Source: Neisseriaceae bacterium
GTDB taxonomy: Bacteria > Pseudomonadota > Gammaproteobacteria > Burkholderiales > UBA11063
DNA length: 64,000 nt
Reading direction: 5' to 3'
NCBI GenBank assembly: GCA_003963245.1
Contig: RXJX01000035.1
Span: 1 to 64,000, forward strand
Shown one piece after another: positions 17,906-25,785 of the stretch. Each line of letters begins with the position of its first letter. Within the stretch, counting starts at the first letter, position 1. The position numbers and the translations under genes were made by a program. The notes under the pieces are model-generated. The model searched no databases, had not been told where the DNA came from, and worked only from the letters and a program-made list of their open reading frames with translations.

Positions 17906-19306
17906 TTAATTATATTTCCAAAAATCATTTAGATAGCCATTGCTACTAGCCCCATTTCCAGAGCCACCAAAGAGCCATAGATTACCACTACTATCGACCC
18001 AGCCAATACCATCCATTCTGGCACCGGGCTGATTGCTTGCCGCAACAGACCCCAAACTACCGTAGTTACCAAAAGCATTACTTTCATTACTACCACCGAT
18101 CCATGTCCACTGATTATTTGCTGGATTATAACTCCACAAATCATTTAGAATACCAGACGTACTTGCTCCATTACCATCACCGCCCAGCATCAATAAATTT
18201 CCACCGCTACCAATCCATGAAATTGGTACTCGATGCTCACGTGCACCAGGAATACTATTTGGCGATGAAACGCCTTGTGTTCCATAGATCCCATATGCAC
18301 CACTAACATTACTTCCACTATTCCATGTCCAAACTCCAGTATCTGGACTATAACTCCATAAATCATTTAGGTTACCAAGATTTCCAACAGCATCTATACC
18401 GTGCCCACCAAACACCCAAACCCTACCGTTGCTTTCTTGCCAGCTAATTGAATCCAACCTTCCACCAGGTTGATTAGTTAATACCCCGACACTCTGAACA
18501 CCATAAACACCGGGTATATTAACCGCAGATTCGCCACCAACCCATGTCCACTCACTACTAACGGGATTGAATTTCCACAAATCATTATGTACCCGAGCAG
18601 TTAAAATATCCTCTGCCCCACCAAAAAGCCAAATATTGCCATTTTTATCTAACCAACCAACTGATCCAAGCCGAGCACCGGGCACATTAGAATTTGAAGG
18701 TGTTCCTTTAGTGCCATAAACTCCAGAAGCACTTGTTGTATTCGCCCCGCTAACCCATGTCCATTGATTGCTGGAGATACTATACATCCATAAATCATTT
18801 AAAGCACCAGATGCACCGCTTGCTGCATAACCAAAACCACCAAATAACCATAAATTACCAGCCTTGTCTTTCCAACTAACTGCGCCAATTCTAGCACCCG
18901 GTGAATTACCTGCAGCCGCAACACCCATAGTTCCATAATTGCCATAAGCATTGGTTGAGCTTGCACCAGTCATCCACACCCATTGATTAGTTGATGGAAT
19001 ATATTTCCATAAATCATTAAGATTACCGCTAGCGCCACTTGCTGCATTACCAGAGCCGCCAAATAACCAAAAATTACCATCATTATCAATCCAACTAACC
19101 GCAATATATCGCCCACCAGGCATATTAGTTGTAGAAGGAACCCCTTGCAAACCATAGATGCCATAGGCACCGCTTTCGTTACTTCCTCCTACCCAGCTCC
19201 AACCATTAACCACTGGATTAACCACAGTCGAGGATCCACCTCCGGAACCACAAGCAGTAATTGCAGCCACCAACATCATTGGTAATAATTTAATCACACC
19301 ACGCAT
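17906..19306 (-). CDS. Six-repeat kelch beta-propeller lipoprotein
   Basis: 466 residues. Lipobox ITAC, then six tandem repeats of about 70 residues, each with W-x-W-x-x-G, a GNYG/GVYG turn, PGAR, SW-D..GN-LWLFGG and LNDLW-Y. The first W-S-W near the N-terminus and the final LNDFWKYN at the C-terminus would complete one blade, the usual way such rings close, so a six-bladed propeller is expected. Kelch propellers bind proteins or carbohydrates; no catalytic residues are evident. AAGGAAG ribosome site upstream. It is flanked by two paralogous lipoproteins. Confidence 0.85.
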   Translation of the reverse strand: MRGVIKLLPMMLVAAITACGSGGGSSTVVNPVVNGWSWVGGSNESGAYGIYGLQGVPSTTNMPGGRYIAVSWIDNDGNFWLFGGSGNAASGASGNLNDLWKYIPSTNQWVWMTGASSTNAYGNYGTMGVAAAGNSPGARIGAVSWKDKAGNLWLFGGFGYAASGASGALNDLWMYSISSNQWTWVSGANTTSASGVYGTKGTPSNSNVPGARLGSVGWLDKNGNIWLFGGAEDILTARVHNDLWKFNPVSSEWTWVGGESAVNIPGVYGVQSVGVLTNQPGGRLDSISWQESNGRVWVFGGHGIDAVGNLGNLNDLWSYSPDTGVWTWNSGSNVSGAYGIYGTQGVSSPNSIPGAREHRVPISWIGSGGNLLMLGGDGNGASTSGILNDLWSYNPANNQWTWIGGSNESNAFGNYGSLGSVAASNQPGARMDGIGWVDSSGNLWLFGGSGNGASSNGYLNDFWKYN

Positions 19307-19344
19307 AATAATACTTCCTTAGAAAATAAACTAATTTTTGTTTC

Positions 19345-19470
19345 ATATACTCGAAATACTTGATTCTTGGACGCGAAGTATTGTTAAAAAGGCAAAGATC
19401 TGTACTCAGAAGTACATGACAAGTCTTTTTTGAAATTCGACAAAGTACAAGATTCAAAGACGATGAATAT
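19345..19470. repeat. Diverged palindromic intergenic element (126 bp)
   Basis: A large imperfect inverted repeat (left ATATACTCGAAATACTTGAT, right complementary over GTACAAGATTCAAAG...ATAT) is centred on the perfect core TGTACT-caga-AGTACA at 19401-19416, followed by TGA. The core resembles those of the elements at 13168, 45186 and 51462. It fills the gap between two lipoprotein genes and could act as terminator or transcript stabiliser. Confidence 0.6.
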
Positions 19471-19472
19471 AC

Positions 19473-20588
19473 TTAATTTATTGTTGCAACATATCCATAA
19501 TCATATGTAGGAGTTCCCATTTGATACAAACCAAGAATATAGTTTTTATAAATCGTATTAGCTGACGTCCAAGATGCACCCGGATAATAAGCAAACCCAA
19601 TCCAACTAGGAGTTGCAAAAGAACCATCCGCATTACGTGAAATATTCGCAAATGAAGGCGTTGTTGGTTGCCCGATATATTGCCAGTCACCAGCTAAGTT
19701 ATATCCGCCGTTACCATCACTCGTAATCCCCTCAAAATGGGTTCCAACCACTGATGCTGGCATATTATTATAATTTAGGGTCTTAAAGTGCGAAATTTGT
19801 TGAGTGGCAGAATCCCAATCAGTAATAAATCCAACATTAGTTCCACCTTGGTCGACTGCACTGTAACCACCAGCAATGGTGTAGCTAGTTCCACCATTAT
19901 ACCAAATCCCATATGCCGTAATGCTTGCCGAGCCACCCGGTCTAGTCAATGAATAATATGTTCCGGTATTAATATTGTAAATAAATGTTTGTCCGGTTAA
20001 TAACCTAGTATCATAATTACCAACTACTATGCCACCCATTGTGCTGTGCCCCAAAGTATTAATTACTGTATCAGAAGTTAAAGACTGGGGATTAAGTGTA
20101 GTATAACCGCTGGTAGTTGAGCCATCAGCCGAACCCTGATAAAGCATTCCCAGTTGGGTTAAAGTACCTGATTCAAGTGTAGTATAGCTGCCAACCACCA
20201 CAACCTTACCTGCACCATTGTTATCCGGTCCGTATGGTGAAGTGCTTGTTACTGTCACGCCGGGAGAAGAAGGATAATTAAATTGATTACACACGCCACC
20301 ACCCGTTACAGGTCCTTGGTACAAGAAGCCGTGATTTGCACCATACTGAACATATACTCCAGTGACATATACCTGAGACTCCACCCCATCAACACCGCGC
20401 ACTCCAGAAACGCCTGGAAATGAAACATTATTAGTTCCTGGGCAATTAAATGGCGCATAACTTACTGCTTGTGGAATACTTTGATTGTTGCTACCAGAAG
20501 AACCACTACCGCAAGCTGAAAGTAAACTTAAAGTTATTGGGGCACTCATATAAAAACACAATCTACGCATACTTATTTTCATCATCAA
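19473..20588 (-). CDS. Secreted repeat lipoprotein, paralogue of 16808-17881
   Basis: 371 residues. Signal peptide with lipobox LLSAC, Gly/Ser/Asn linker, then the same all-beta repeat architecture as its paralogue, with shared blocks such as HSTMGG-VVGNYDTRL and AYGIWYNGGTSYTIAGGY. Insertions and a CPG.../GGGVCNQF cysteine pair (FNCPGTNN, GVCNQF) are absent from the paralogue and could form a disulfide. The first of three near ATGs is favoured by GAGGA 7 nt upstream. Function unknown. Expressed leftward from the region divergent from cysK. Confidence 0.7.
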   Translation of the reverse strand: MMMKISMRRLCFYMSAPITLSLLSACGSGSSGSNNQSIPQAVSYAPFNCPGTNNVSFPGVSGVRGVDGVESQVYVTGVYVQYGANHGFLYQGPVTGGGVCNQFNYPSSPGVTVTSTSPYGPDNNGAGKVVVVGSYTTLESGTLTQLGMLYQGSADGSTTSGYTTLNPQSLTSDTVINTLGHSTMGGIVVGNYDTRLLTGQTFIYNINTGTYYSLTRPGGSASITAYGIWYNGGTSYTIAGGYSAVDQGGTNVGFITDWDSATQQISHFKTLNYNNMPASVVGTHFEGITSDGNGGYNLAGDWQYIGQPTTPSFANISRNADGSFATPSWIGFAYYPGASWTSANTIYKNYILGLYQMGTPTYDYGYVATIN

Positions 20589-20802
20589 CCGATCCTCTTA
20601 AAATATTTTCCTCGTTGCAAAAACCTACAGCACCAATGATTTAACAGACTACTCTAGCAAGATAACTCGCTAAAACCAGCAAAAAATAGCTTACAGGTAC
20701 ACAACAAATCAGTATAACTTAATTATACCTGATAGAGTATATTTATTGCCATCCAAAATGGATATTCATTCCATTAAAACATAATCTTTTTAAAAAATAA
20801 AT

Positions 20803-20832
20803 TTGACTTTCTTTTTAAATTAGTCTTAAAAT
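20803..20832 (+). promoter_or_regulatory. Promoter of the cysK-cysE leader transcript
   Basis: TTGACT at 20803-20808, 18-nt spacer, TAAAAT at 20827-20832: a good sigma-70-type promoter. Initiation near 20839 would give a leader of about 290 nt before cysK, which contains the Cys-rich short ORF. The rest of 20589-21129 shows no other ORF or repeat. Confidence 0.7.
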
Positions 20833-20884
20833 CTACACATCAGGATTTATTTTTTTAAGATACCTGTTTGACATGGAAATTAAA

Positions 20885-21019
20885 ATGCAAGCACAAATAA
20901 TCACTTTACGGCATAATGCCCACTCGCACAGCAATACCCTTGTGTCGAGTTCAACTACTCTAGCATTAATCAACGTTTTCTACTTCTCAGCTTCAAATAC
21001 TTTATCTTGTTGTTGCTAA
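20885..21019 (+). CDS. Short leader ORF ending Cys-Cys-Cys-stop, candidate cysteine attenuator
   Basis: This 44-codon ORF (48 codons if the in-frame ATG at 20873 is used) lies in the leader of cysK-cysE, 35-45 nt downstream of a good promoter. GGA is 7 nt before the ATG at 20885. It is rich in Ser, Thr, Asn and Leu and ends S-N-T-L-S-C-C-C-stop, with codons TGT TGT TGC TAA. Such terminal runs of the amino acid made by the downstream operon are the mark of attenuating leader peptides, and poly-Cys leader ORFs are known ahead of sulfur genes in mycobacteria. No homologue is known to me in this setting. Ribosome stalling at the Cys codons when cysteinyl-tRNA is scarce is the inferred signal. Confidence 0.6.
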   Translation: MQAQIITLRHNAHSHSNTLVSSSTTLALINVFYFSASNTLSCCC

Positions 21020-21026
21020 CGCAACA
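21011..21026 (+). promoter_or_regulatory. Hairpin over the Cys codons and stop of the leader ORF
   Basis: TGTTGC / GCAACA with loop TAAC forms a 6-bp hairpin that contains the last two Cys codons and the stop. A ribosome stalled there would keep it open. Downstream to about 21055 the RNA is C-rich and G-poor, as a Rho-loading site would be. No classic intrinsic terminator with a GC stem is seen before cysK. Confidence 0.4.
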
Positions 21027-21129
21027 CCTACCCAATTTATCACATAAATCTATTACTTTTGTTTTGTTCTTTAAGCAGAATCGCAGCTGCATATATTTTA
21101 TATAAATTATTTTATTAAAGGCCATTATT

Positions 21130-22104
21130 ATGACTCAAGCTAATTCAGCTACATTTCGTAACCGCATTTATAACAGTATTACTGAAACTGTTGGGGCTAC
21201 GCCACTGGTACGACTACACAGTTTTGAAAAAAAATATAATCTCAAAGCGCAAATTTTAGCAAAACTAGAATTTTTTAATCCACTAGCATCAGTAAAAGAC
21301 CGTATTGCTCTCAATATGATTGAAGTTGCAGAAGCACAAAATAAAATTACTCCCGGCAAAACTTTACTGATTGAACCAACATCAGGTAATACCGGAATTG
21401 GTCTGGCATTTGTTGCTGCGGCTAAAGGCTATCGTTTAATCTTAACTATGCCGGAAAGCGTTTCGATTGAACGACGTAAAATGATTACTCATCTAGGTGC
21501 TGAACTAGTTTTAACTCCAGCAGCAGAAGGTATGAAAGGTGCGGTTGCACGTGCGCGCCAACTTGCCGATGAAATTAGCGATAGTTACCTTGTTGGACAA
21601 TTTGACAACCCTGCTAACCCAGAGAAGCACCGTAACACCACGGCAGAAGAAATTTGGGCGGATACAGCTGGAGGAGCGGATATACTGATTTCTGCAGTCG
21701 GAACTGGTGGCACAATCACCGGTGTAGCACAAATTTTAAAAAAATATAAACCATCATTTAAGGCAATTGCAGTAGAACCAAGCGCGAGTCCGGTATTATC
21801 TGGCGGAAAGCCAGCTCCGCATAAAATTCAGGGAATTGGTGCTGGTTTTATTCCCGGTGTGCTGGATTTAGGAATTATTGATGAAATAATCCAAGTTACA
21901 GACGATGAGTCTTTTGCAATGGCTCGCGAAATAGCACGCCTAGAAGGAATCCCAGTTGGTATTTCATCAGGTGGTGCCCTGAGCGCAGCAATTAAAGTTG
22001 CTAGCAGTGAAGAAAATCGCGGCAAACAAATTGTAGTAATCATCCCATCATTTGCTGAGCGTTACCTGTCTACTGCCTTATTTGCTGAACCAGAAAGTAA
22101 ATAG
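21130..22104 (+). CDS. cysK: Cysteine synthase A (O-acetylserine sulfhydrylase)
   Basis: 324 residues of a fold-type II PLP enzyme. The PLP lysine is in ASVKDRIA, the substrate loop is PTSGNTGIGLAFVAA, and the phosphate-binding glycine loop is SAVGTGGTITG. It converts O-acetylserine and sulfide to cysteine. It is directly followed by cysE with no gap, so enzyme and substrate supplier are produced together and may form the cysteine synthase complex. AAAGG precedes the ATG by 9 nt. Expression is probably set in the leader. Confidence 0.95.
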   Translation: MTQANSATFRNRIYNSITETVGATPLVRLHSFEKKYNLKAQILAKLEFFNPLASVKDRIALNMIEVAEAQNKITPGKTLLIEPTSGNTGIGLAFVAAAKGYRLILTMPESVSIERRKMITHLGAELVLTPAAEGMKGAVARARQLADEISDSYLVGQFDNPANPEKHRNTTAEEIWADTAGGADILISAVGTGGTITGVAQILKKYKPSFKAIAVEPSASPVLSGGKPAPHKIQGIGAGFIPGVLDLGIIDEIIQVTDDESFAMAREIARLEGIPVGISSGGALSAAIKVASSEENRGKQIVVIIPSFAERYLSTALFAEPESK

Positions 22105-22632
22105 ATGTTGGAATTAATTCGCCACTATCAGAAGCAGGATCCGGTGCGACCCAGCTTCTGGGAAGTTATCTTAGTTTACCCCGGCTTTCATGCAACTTTA
22201 TTACATCGGATTAGTCACCGCTTGTGGCAGCTAAAATTACGCCTGCTTTCGCGAGTATTGGCACATTTTACACGATGGATTACTGGAATTGAAATTCATC
22301 CGGCTGCGCAAATTGGTAATAATTTATTCATTGATCATGGAATGGGAGTTGTAATTGGTGAAACGACGATCATTGGCAATAACGTTACTATTTTTCATGG
22401 CGTTACGCTTGGCGGATTAGGAATACCCTCAACAGCTAACAGCAAACGCCACCCAACGATCGGCGATAATGTAATTTTGGGCGCAGGAGCTAAAATACTT
22501 GGCAATACAACAATTTATGCCAATGCAAAAGTAGCTCCTAATGCAGTAGTAATGCAAGATGTTCCGGCTTATGCAACGATTAGCCAGCCACCCTCTCGAA
22601 TTGTTAAATACGTAGATGACTGGGTAATTTAG
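22105..22632 (+). CDS. cysE: Serine O-acetyltransferase (short, EpsC-like)
   Basis: 175 residues, shorter than the 273-residue E. coli CysE because the N-terminal helical part is reduced, as in EpsC/NifP-type enzymes. Left-handed beta-helix hexapeptides hold the catalytic DHGMGVVIGET and FHGVTLGG segments. It makes O-acetylserine from serine and acetyl-CoA. The ATG follows the cysK TAG with no spacer. Its stop overlaps the stop of the convergent aminotransferase gene by 4 nt. The C-terminal DDWVI ends in Ile, as CysE tails that dock into CysK do. Confidence 0.92.
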   Translation: MLELIRHYQKQDPVRPSFWEVILVYPGFHATLLHRISHRLWQLKLRLLSRVLAHFTRWITGIEIHPAAQIGNNLFIDHGMGVVIGETTIIGNNVTIFHGVTLGGLGIPSTANSKRHPTIGDNVILGAGAKILGNTTIYANAKVAPNAVVMQDVPAYATISQPPSRIVKYVDDWVI

Positions 22633-23717
22633 ATAAATTGTTTAACTGCCGCAACAATGCGGTCTTGCGTCGCATGATCTAAATAAGGGTGCATAGGAAG
22701 ACTGACAACTTTTGCGGCCGTCTTTTCAGAGACTGACAAATCTTGCCCGTGATAATTATGCGTAAAAATCGGTTGTTTATGGAGCGGAATTGGATAATGA
22801 ACTGCAGTGGGAATTCCTAAACTCTTCAAATGCTGAATTAAACCATCACGATCTTCAACCATTAGAGTATATTGTGCATAAACCGAAGTATTTCCCTCGG
22901 CAATAAATGGTGTAACACAATTAGCATCTTTAAATAACGCATTATAACGCATTGCAACTTGTTCACGTAATTTTACTTCATGAGCAAAAACCCGCATTTT
23001 AGCTAGCAAAATCCCAGCCTGCAAAGTATCTAAGCGACCATTAAGTCCAAGTATAGCATGATGGTAACGTTTATCCTGTCCATGCACACGGATCCAACGG
23101 ATTTTTTGTGCCAGCTCATCATTATTAGTAAAAACTGCGCCACCGTCACCATAGCAACCTAAAGGTTTAGAAGGAAAGAAACTGGTCGTTGCAATCGTAG
23201 TTAGATTACAAGATTGTTTGCCCTGATACGTCGCTCCAAAACTTTGCGCACCATCTTCAATTACCGCCAAATTATGCTTCGCAGCAATAGCATTAATCGC
23301 CTCATAATCGGCACATTGACCATATAAACTCACAGGAATAATCGCTTTTGTTTTTGGATTAATCGCAGCTTCTAATTTACTTGGATCAAGATTATAAGTT
23401 TTAGCATCAACATCAACAAAAACAGGAACAGCACCAAGCAGTGCAACCATTGAAGCCGTGGCTATAAACGTAAATGCTGGAACAATAACTTCATCACCAG
23501 CCTTAATATCCAAAGCCATCAAGGCAATCAAGAGTGCCTTGGTTCCATCACAAACGCCAATACAATGTTTACTACGAGTATAAACACTAAGCACCTCTTC
23601 TAGCTGAGGTACTTTATCACCCATAATATACTGTCCGGAATCAAGAACTTGATTAATCTCTTTCAGAACATCATCTTTAATTAACTGATATTGTTTTTTT
23701 AAATCAATAAACTGCAT
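22629..23717 (-). CDS. DegT/DnrJ/EryC1-family sugar aminotransferase
   Basis: 362 residues. PLP-dependent fold type I enzyme with the lysine in FFPSKPLGCYGDGG and the family opening MQFIDLKKQYQLIKDD. GTKALLIALMALDIKAGDEV and PVSLYGQCADYE are characteristic. It most resembles WbpE/WlbC-like enzymes that aminate UDP-3-keto-sugars for surface glycans, but no other nucleotide-sugar genes flank it, so the substrate is uncertain. Convergent with cysE; the two stop codons overlap (TTAG). Confidence 0.85.
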   Translation of the reverse strand: MQFIDLKKQYQLIKDDVLKEINQVLDSGQYIMGDKVPQLEEVLSVYTRSKHCIGVCDGTKALLIALMALDIKAGDEVIVPAFTFIATASMVALLGAVPVFVDVDAKTYNLDPSKLEAAINPKTKAIIPVSLYGQCADYEAINAIAAKHNLAVIEDGAQSFGATYQGKQSCNLTTIATTSFFPSKPLGCYGDGGAVFTNNDELAQKIRWIRVHGQDKRYHHAILGLNGRLDTLQAGILLAKMRVFAHEVKLREQVAMRYNALFKDANCVTPFIAEGNTSVYAQYTLMVEDRDGLIQHLKSLGIPTAVHYPIPLHKQPIFTHNYHGQDLSVSEKTAAKVVSLPMHPYLDHATQDRIVAAVKQFI

Positions 23718-23732
23718 ATTATTTTTCCGTAT

Positions 23733-24287
23733 TTAGGTAAATTTTAATAGTTGGCGCTCTGAAACAAAATAATCCAAACGCAAATCCCATTCTTCACGAG
23801 GAACCTGAGGAATTAATTGCTGCTCATAGCCGACACCACACAGCAAGGGCACATCTTTGCGCTCTGCAAAAGTGCTATCATAATATCCGCCACCCTGTCC
23901 AAGACGATATCCAGATTCATCAACAGCTACTAGCGGCAACAGTACAAGGTCTAAATTATACCATTTTAATTCAAAGCCTAATTCATAATTTTCGGGGTAG
24001 AAAATATCGAGTGGCACAGCTTCAACAATCTGTTCAAAACGGATAATTTTAGAGCTACGCACCGCAACAGGAGTAAATACATTTTTGCCGTCTTCCAGAC
24101 AATAGCGAATTACAGTACTTAAACTAAGCTCACTACCCGAAGCATGATAAATAGCAATATTTTCTGCAGCTGTCAATAATGGCTTTAACGCTTCCAGCAA
24201 TTTACTCTCAGCCAGCGCTGCATCTATATGACTGATTTGCGCGCGTTTGCTGCGCATTGATTTACGTAAATCATTTTTGTTTACCAT
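23733..24287 (-). CDS. 5-formyltetrahydrofolate cyclo-ligase
   Basis: 184 residues from the ATG giving MVNKNDLRKSMRSKR; an ATG five codons earlier abuts AGGTGG with no spacing and is less likely. The N-terminal basic ATP-binding helix and the C-terminal GYRLGQGGGYYDSTF are the family signatures. It converts 5-formyl-THF to 5,10-methenyl-THF. In proteobacteria the gene often follows 6S RNA (ssrS); I see no 6S-like structure in the 51-67 nt upstream. Confidence 0.92.
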   Translation of the reverse strand: MVNKNDLRKSMRSKRAQISHIDAALAESKLLEALKPLLTAAENIAIYHASGSELSLSTVIRYCLEDGKNVFTPVAVRSSKIIRFEQIVEAVPLDIFYPENYELGFELKWYNLDLVLLPLVAVDESGYRLGQGGGYYDSTFAERKDVPLLCGVGYEQQLIPQVPREEWDLRLDYFVSERQLLKFT

Positions 24288-24354
24288 CACTATATCATCC
24301 ACCTATTCACTATAGCTAAAATAACAAACCTATGATAGCACAATATAGATTTAG

Positions 24355-25719
24355 CTAACTAAACAATTTTAAAAATTTTAATTTCAATTTGGTATATGGG
24401 GGATATTTTGCTGCTAGATCAGGAAAATTATTACTCTTAACTAAGGCCTTGGAATGAGTGAAAACTTCAAAACTATATCTTCCATGATAAGAGCCATTAC
24501 CACTTGTCATTATGCCACCGAAAGGTAAATTATGATTAACAAAATGATATAAACAATTATTAATACCAATTGCACCAGATTCAATTTCAGTACCAATCTT
24601 GCGATTTAACATATTATCATTACTGAAAAGATATAACGCCAGAGGATAACGTTTAGATCTCAGAGTTTTGAATAACTCTTCATCTGTATGATATTTTACC
24701 AAAGGTAAAATTGGTCCAAAAATTTCTTCATGCATTAGTGCCGAATCACAAAGAGGATTTTCAAGTATGCTTAAACTTATTTTCAAGGTTTGTTTGTCAT
24801 TAATCCCACCAAAAATTACTTCCCCCATAGTCAAATAATTTATCAACCGCTCAAATTGTCGTTGATTAATTATTTTACCAAGCTGCTCAAGATTGTCACC
24901 ATTTAGTTCTTTGGCTGCTATCAGCAGTTGCTTGACAAATTCAGCATAAATATCACTGTGAATCAAAACATAATCTGGCGCAATACAAGTTTGCCCACAA
25001 TTGAATAGCTTGCCCCAAATCAAACGTTTGGCAGCAATCTTTAAATTTGCACTTTTATCAATAATAGCAGGAGACTTCCCTCCAAGCTCTAAAGTATATG
25101 GAATTAATTTTTGTGCGCAATATGTAGCAACTTGGCGTCCTACAGTGGCAGAACCAGTAAAAAATACATGATTAAAACTACCTTGTGCAATTAGTGAGGA
25201 AACAACTTGGCTTCCCTCTCCTTCGGCAACAAGAATATATTCTTCTGCAAAAAATTCGCGGAGCATGCGACAAATAATGTTATTGGTGTTATGGCTTATT
25301 TCCGAAGGCTTAGCCACTATACAGTTTCCTGCTGCAATTGCACCAATTAAAGGCGCAATCAAAAGCTGAAAAGGATAATTCCATGGAGCGATGATTAGAA
25401 CACAACCTAAGGGAACTTTAATAATTGAGCTTTGCGAGTAAAAAATACTTAGCGGTGATTTGACTTTTTTCTTACGAACTAGCCTATATAAATTTTGAGA
25501 CATATAGTCTATTTCGCGATAAACTATACCTATTTCACTTGCGTAACTTTCAAATTCTGATTTGCCCAAATCAGCAAATAGTGCACCAAATAATTCTGTC
25601 TCATATTTTTTAATTGCGCATTTTAATTGAGCTAGCTGTCGTAATCTGAATTTTAAATCGAGGGTAGCGCCGCTGTCAAAGAATTCTCGCTGCGAATCAA
25701 GTTTTAAAATATAATCCAT
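24355..25719 (-). CDS. Class 3-type aldehyde dehydrogenase
   Basis: 454 residues from the ATG giving MDYILKLDSQREFF, supported by GAGGAG 8 nt upstream; a TTG 12 codons earlier is not preferred. NAD-binding FTGSATVGR, general base in LELGGKSPA and catalytic Cys in FNCGQTCIAPDYVL. Like ALDH3 enzymes it lacks the longer N-terminal arm and ends in a hydrophobic/basic tail (YTKLKLKFLKLFS) that could touch the membrane. Probably oxidises medium-chain or aromatic aldehydes; the substrate is unknown. Confidence 0.9.
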   Translation of the reverse strand: MDYILKLDSQREFFDSGATLDLKFRLRQLAQLKCAIKKYETELFGALFADLGKSEFESYASEIGIVYREIDYMSQNLYRLVRKKKVKSPLSIFYSQSSIIKVPLGCVLIIAPWNYPFQLLIAPLIGAIAAGNCIVAKPSEISHNTNNIICRMLREFFAEEYILVAEGEGSQVVSSLIAQGSFNHVFFTGSATVGRQVATYCAQKLIPYTLELGGKSPAIIDKSANLKIAAKRLIWGKLFNCGQTCIAPDYVLIHSDIYAEFVKQLLIAAKELNGDNLEQLGKIINQRQFERLINYLTMGEVIFGGINDKQTLKISLSILENPLCDSALMHEEIFGPILPLVKYHTDEELFKTLRSKRYPLALYLFSNDNMLNRKIGTEIESGAIGINNCLYHFVNHNLPFGGIMTSGNGSYHGRYSFEVFTHSKALVKSNNFPDLAAKYPPYTKLKLKFLKLFS

Positions 25720-25785
25720 AGACAACGCTCCTCGGTTTTTTGACTCCAGTGTCAACTAGCATTAAAAGCTCACTAGATGCAGATA

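Noticed and set aside
18037..18306. 89-codon plus-strand frame inside the kelch gene
   Set aside because: Tyr/His-rich product of the antisense of a repetitive W/G/N-rich gene; a by-product of the repeats.
21040..21110. Intrinsic terminator in the cysK leader
   Set aside because: There are T-rich stretches (ACTTTTGTTTTGTTC) but no adjacent stable GC stem. GCAG...CTGC around 21080 is too small and is followed by AT-rich sequence without a clean T-tract.
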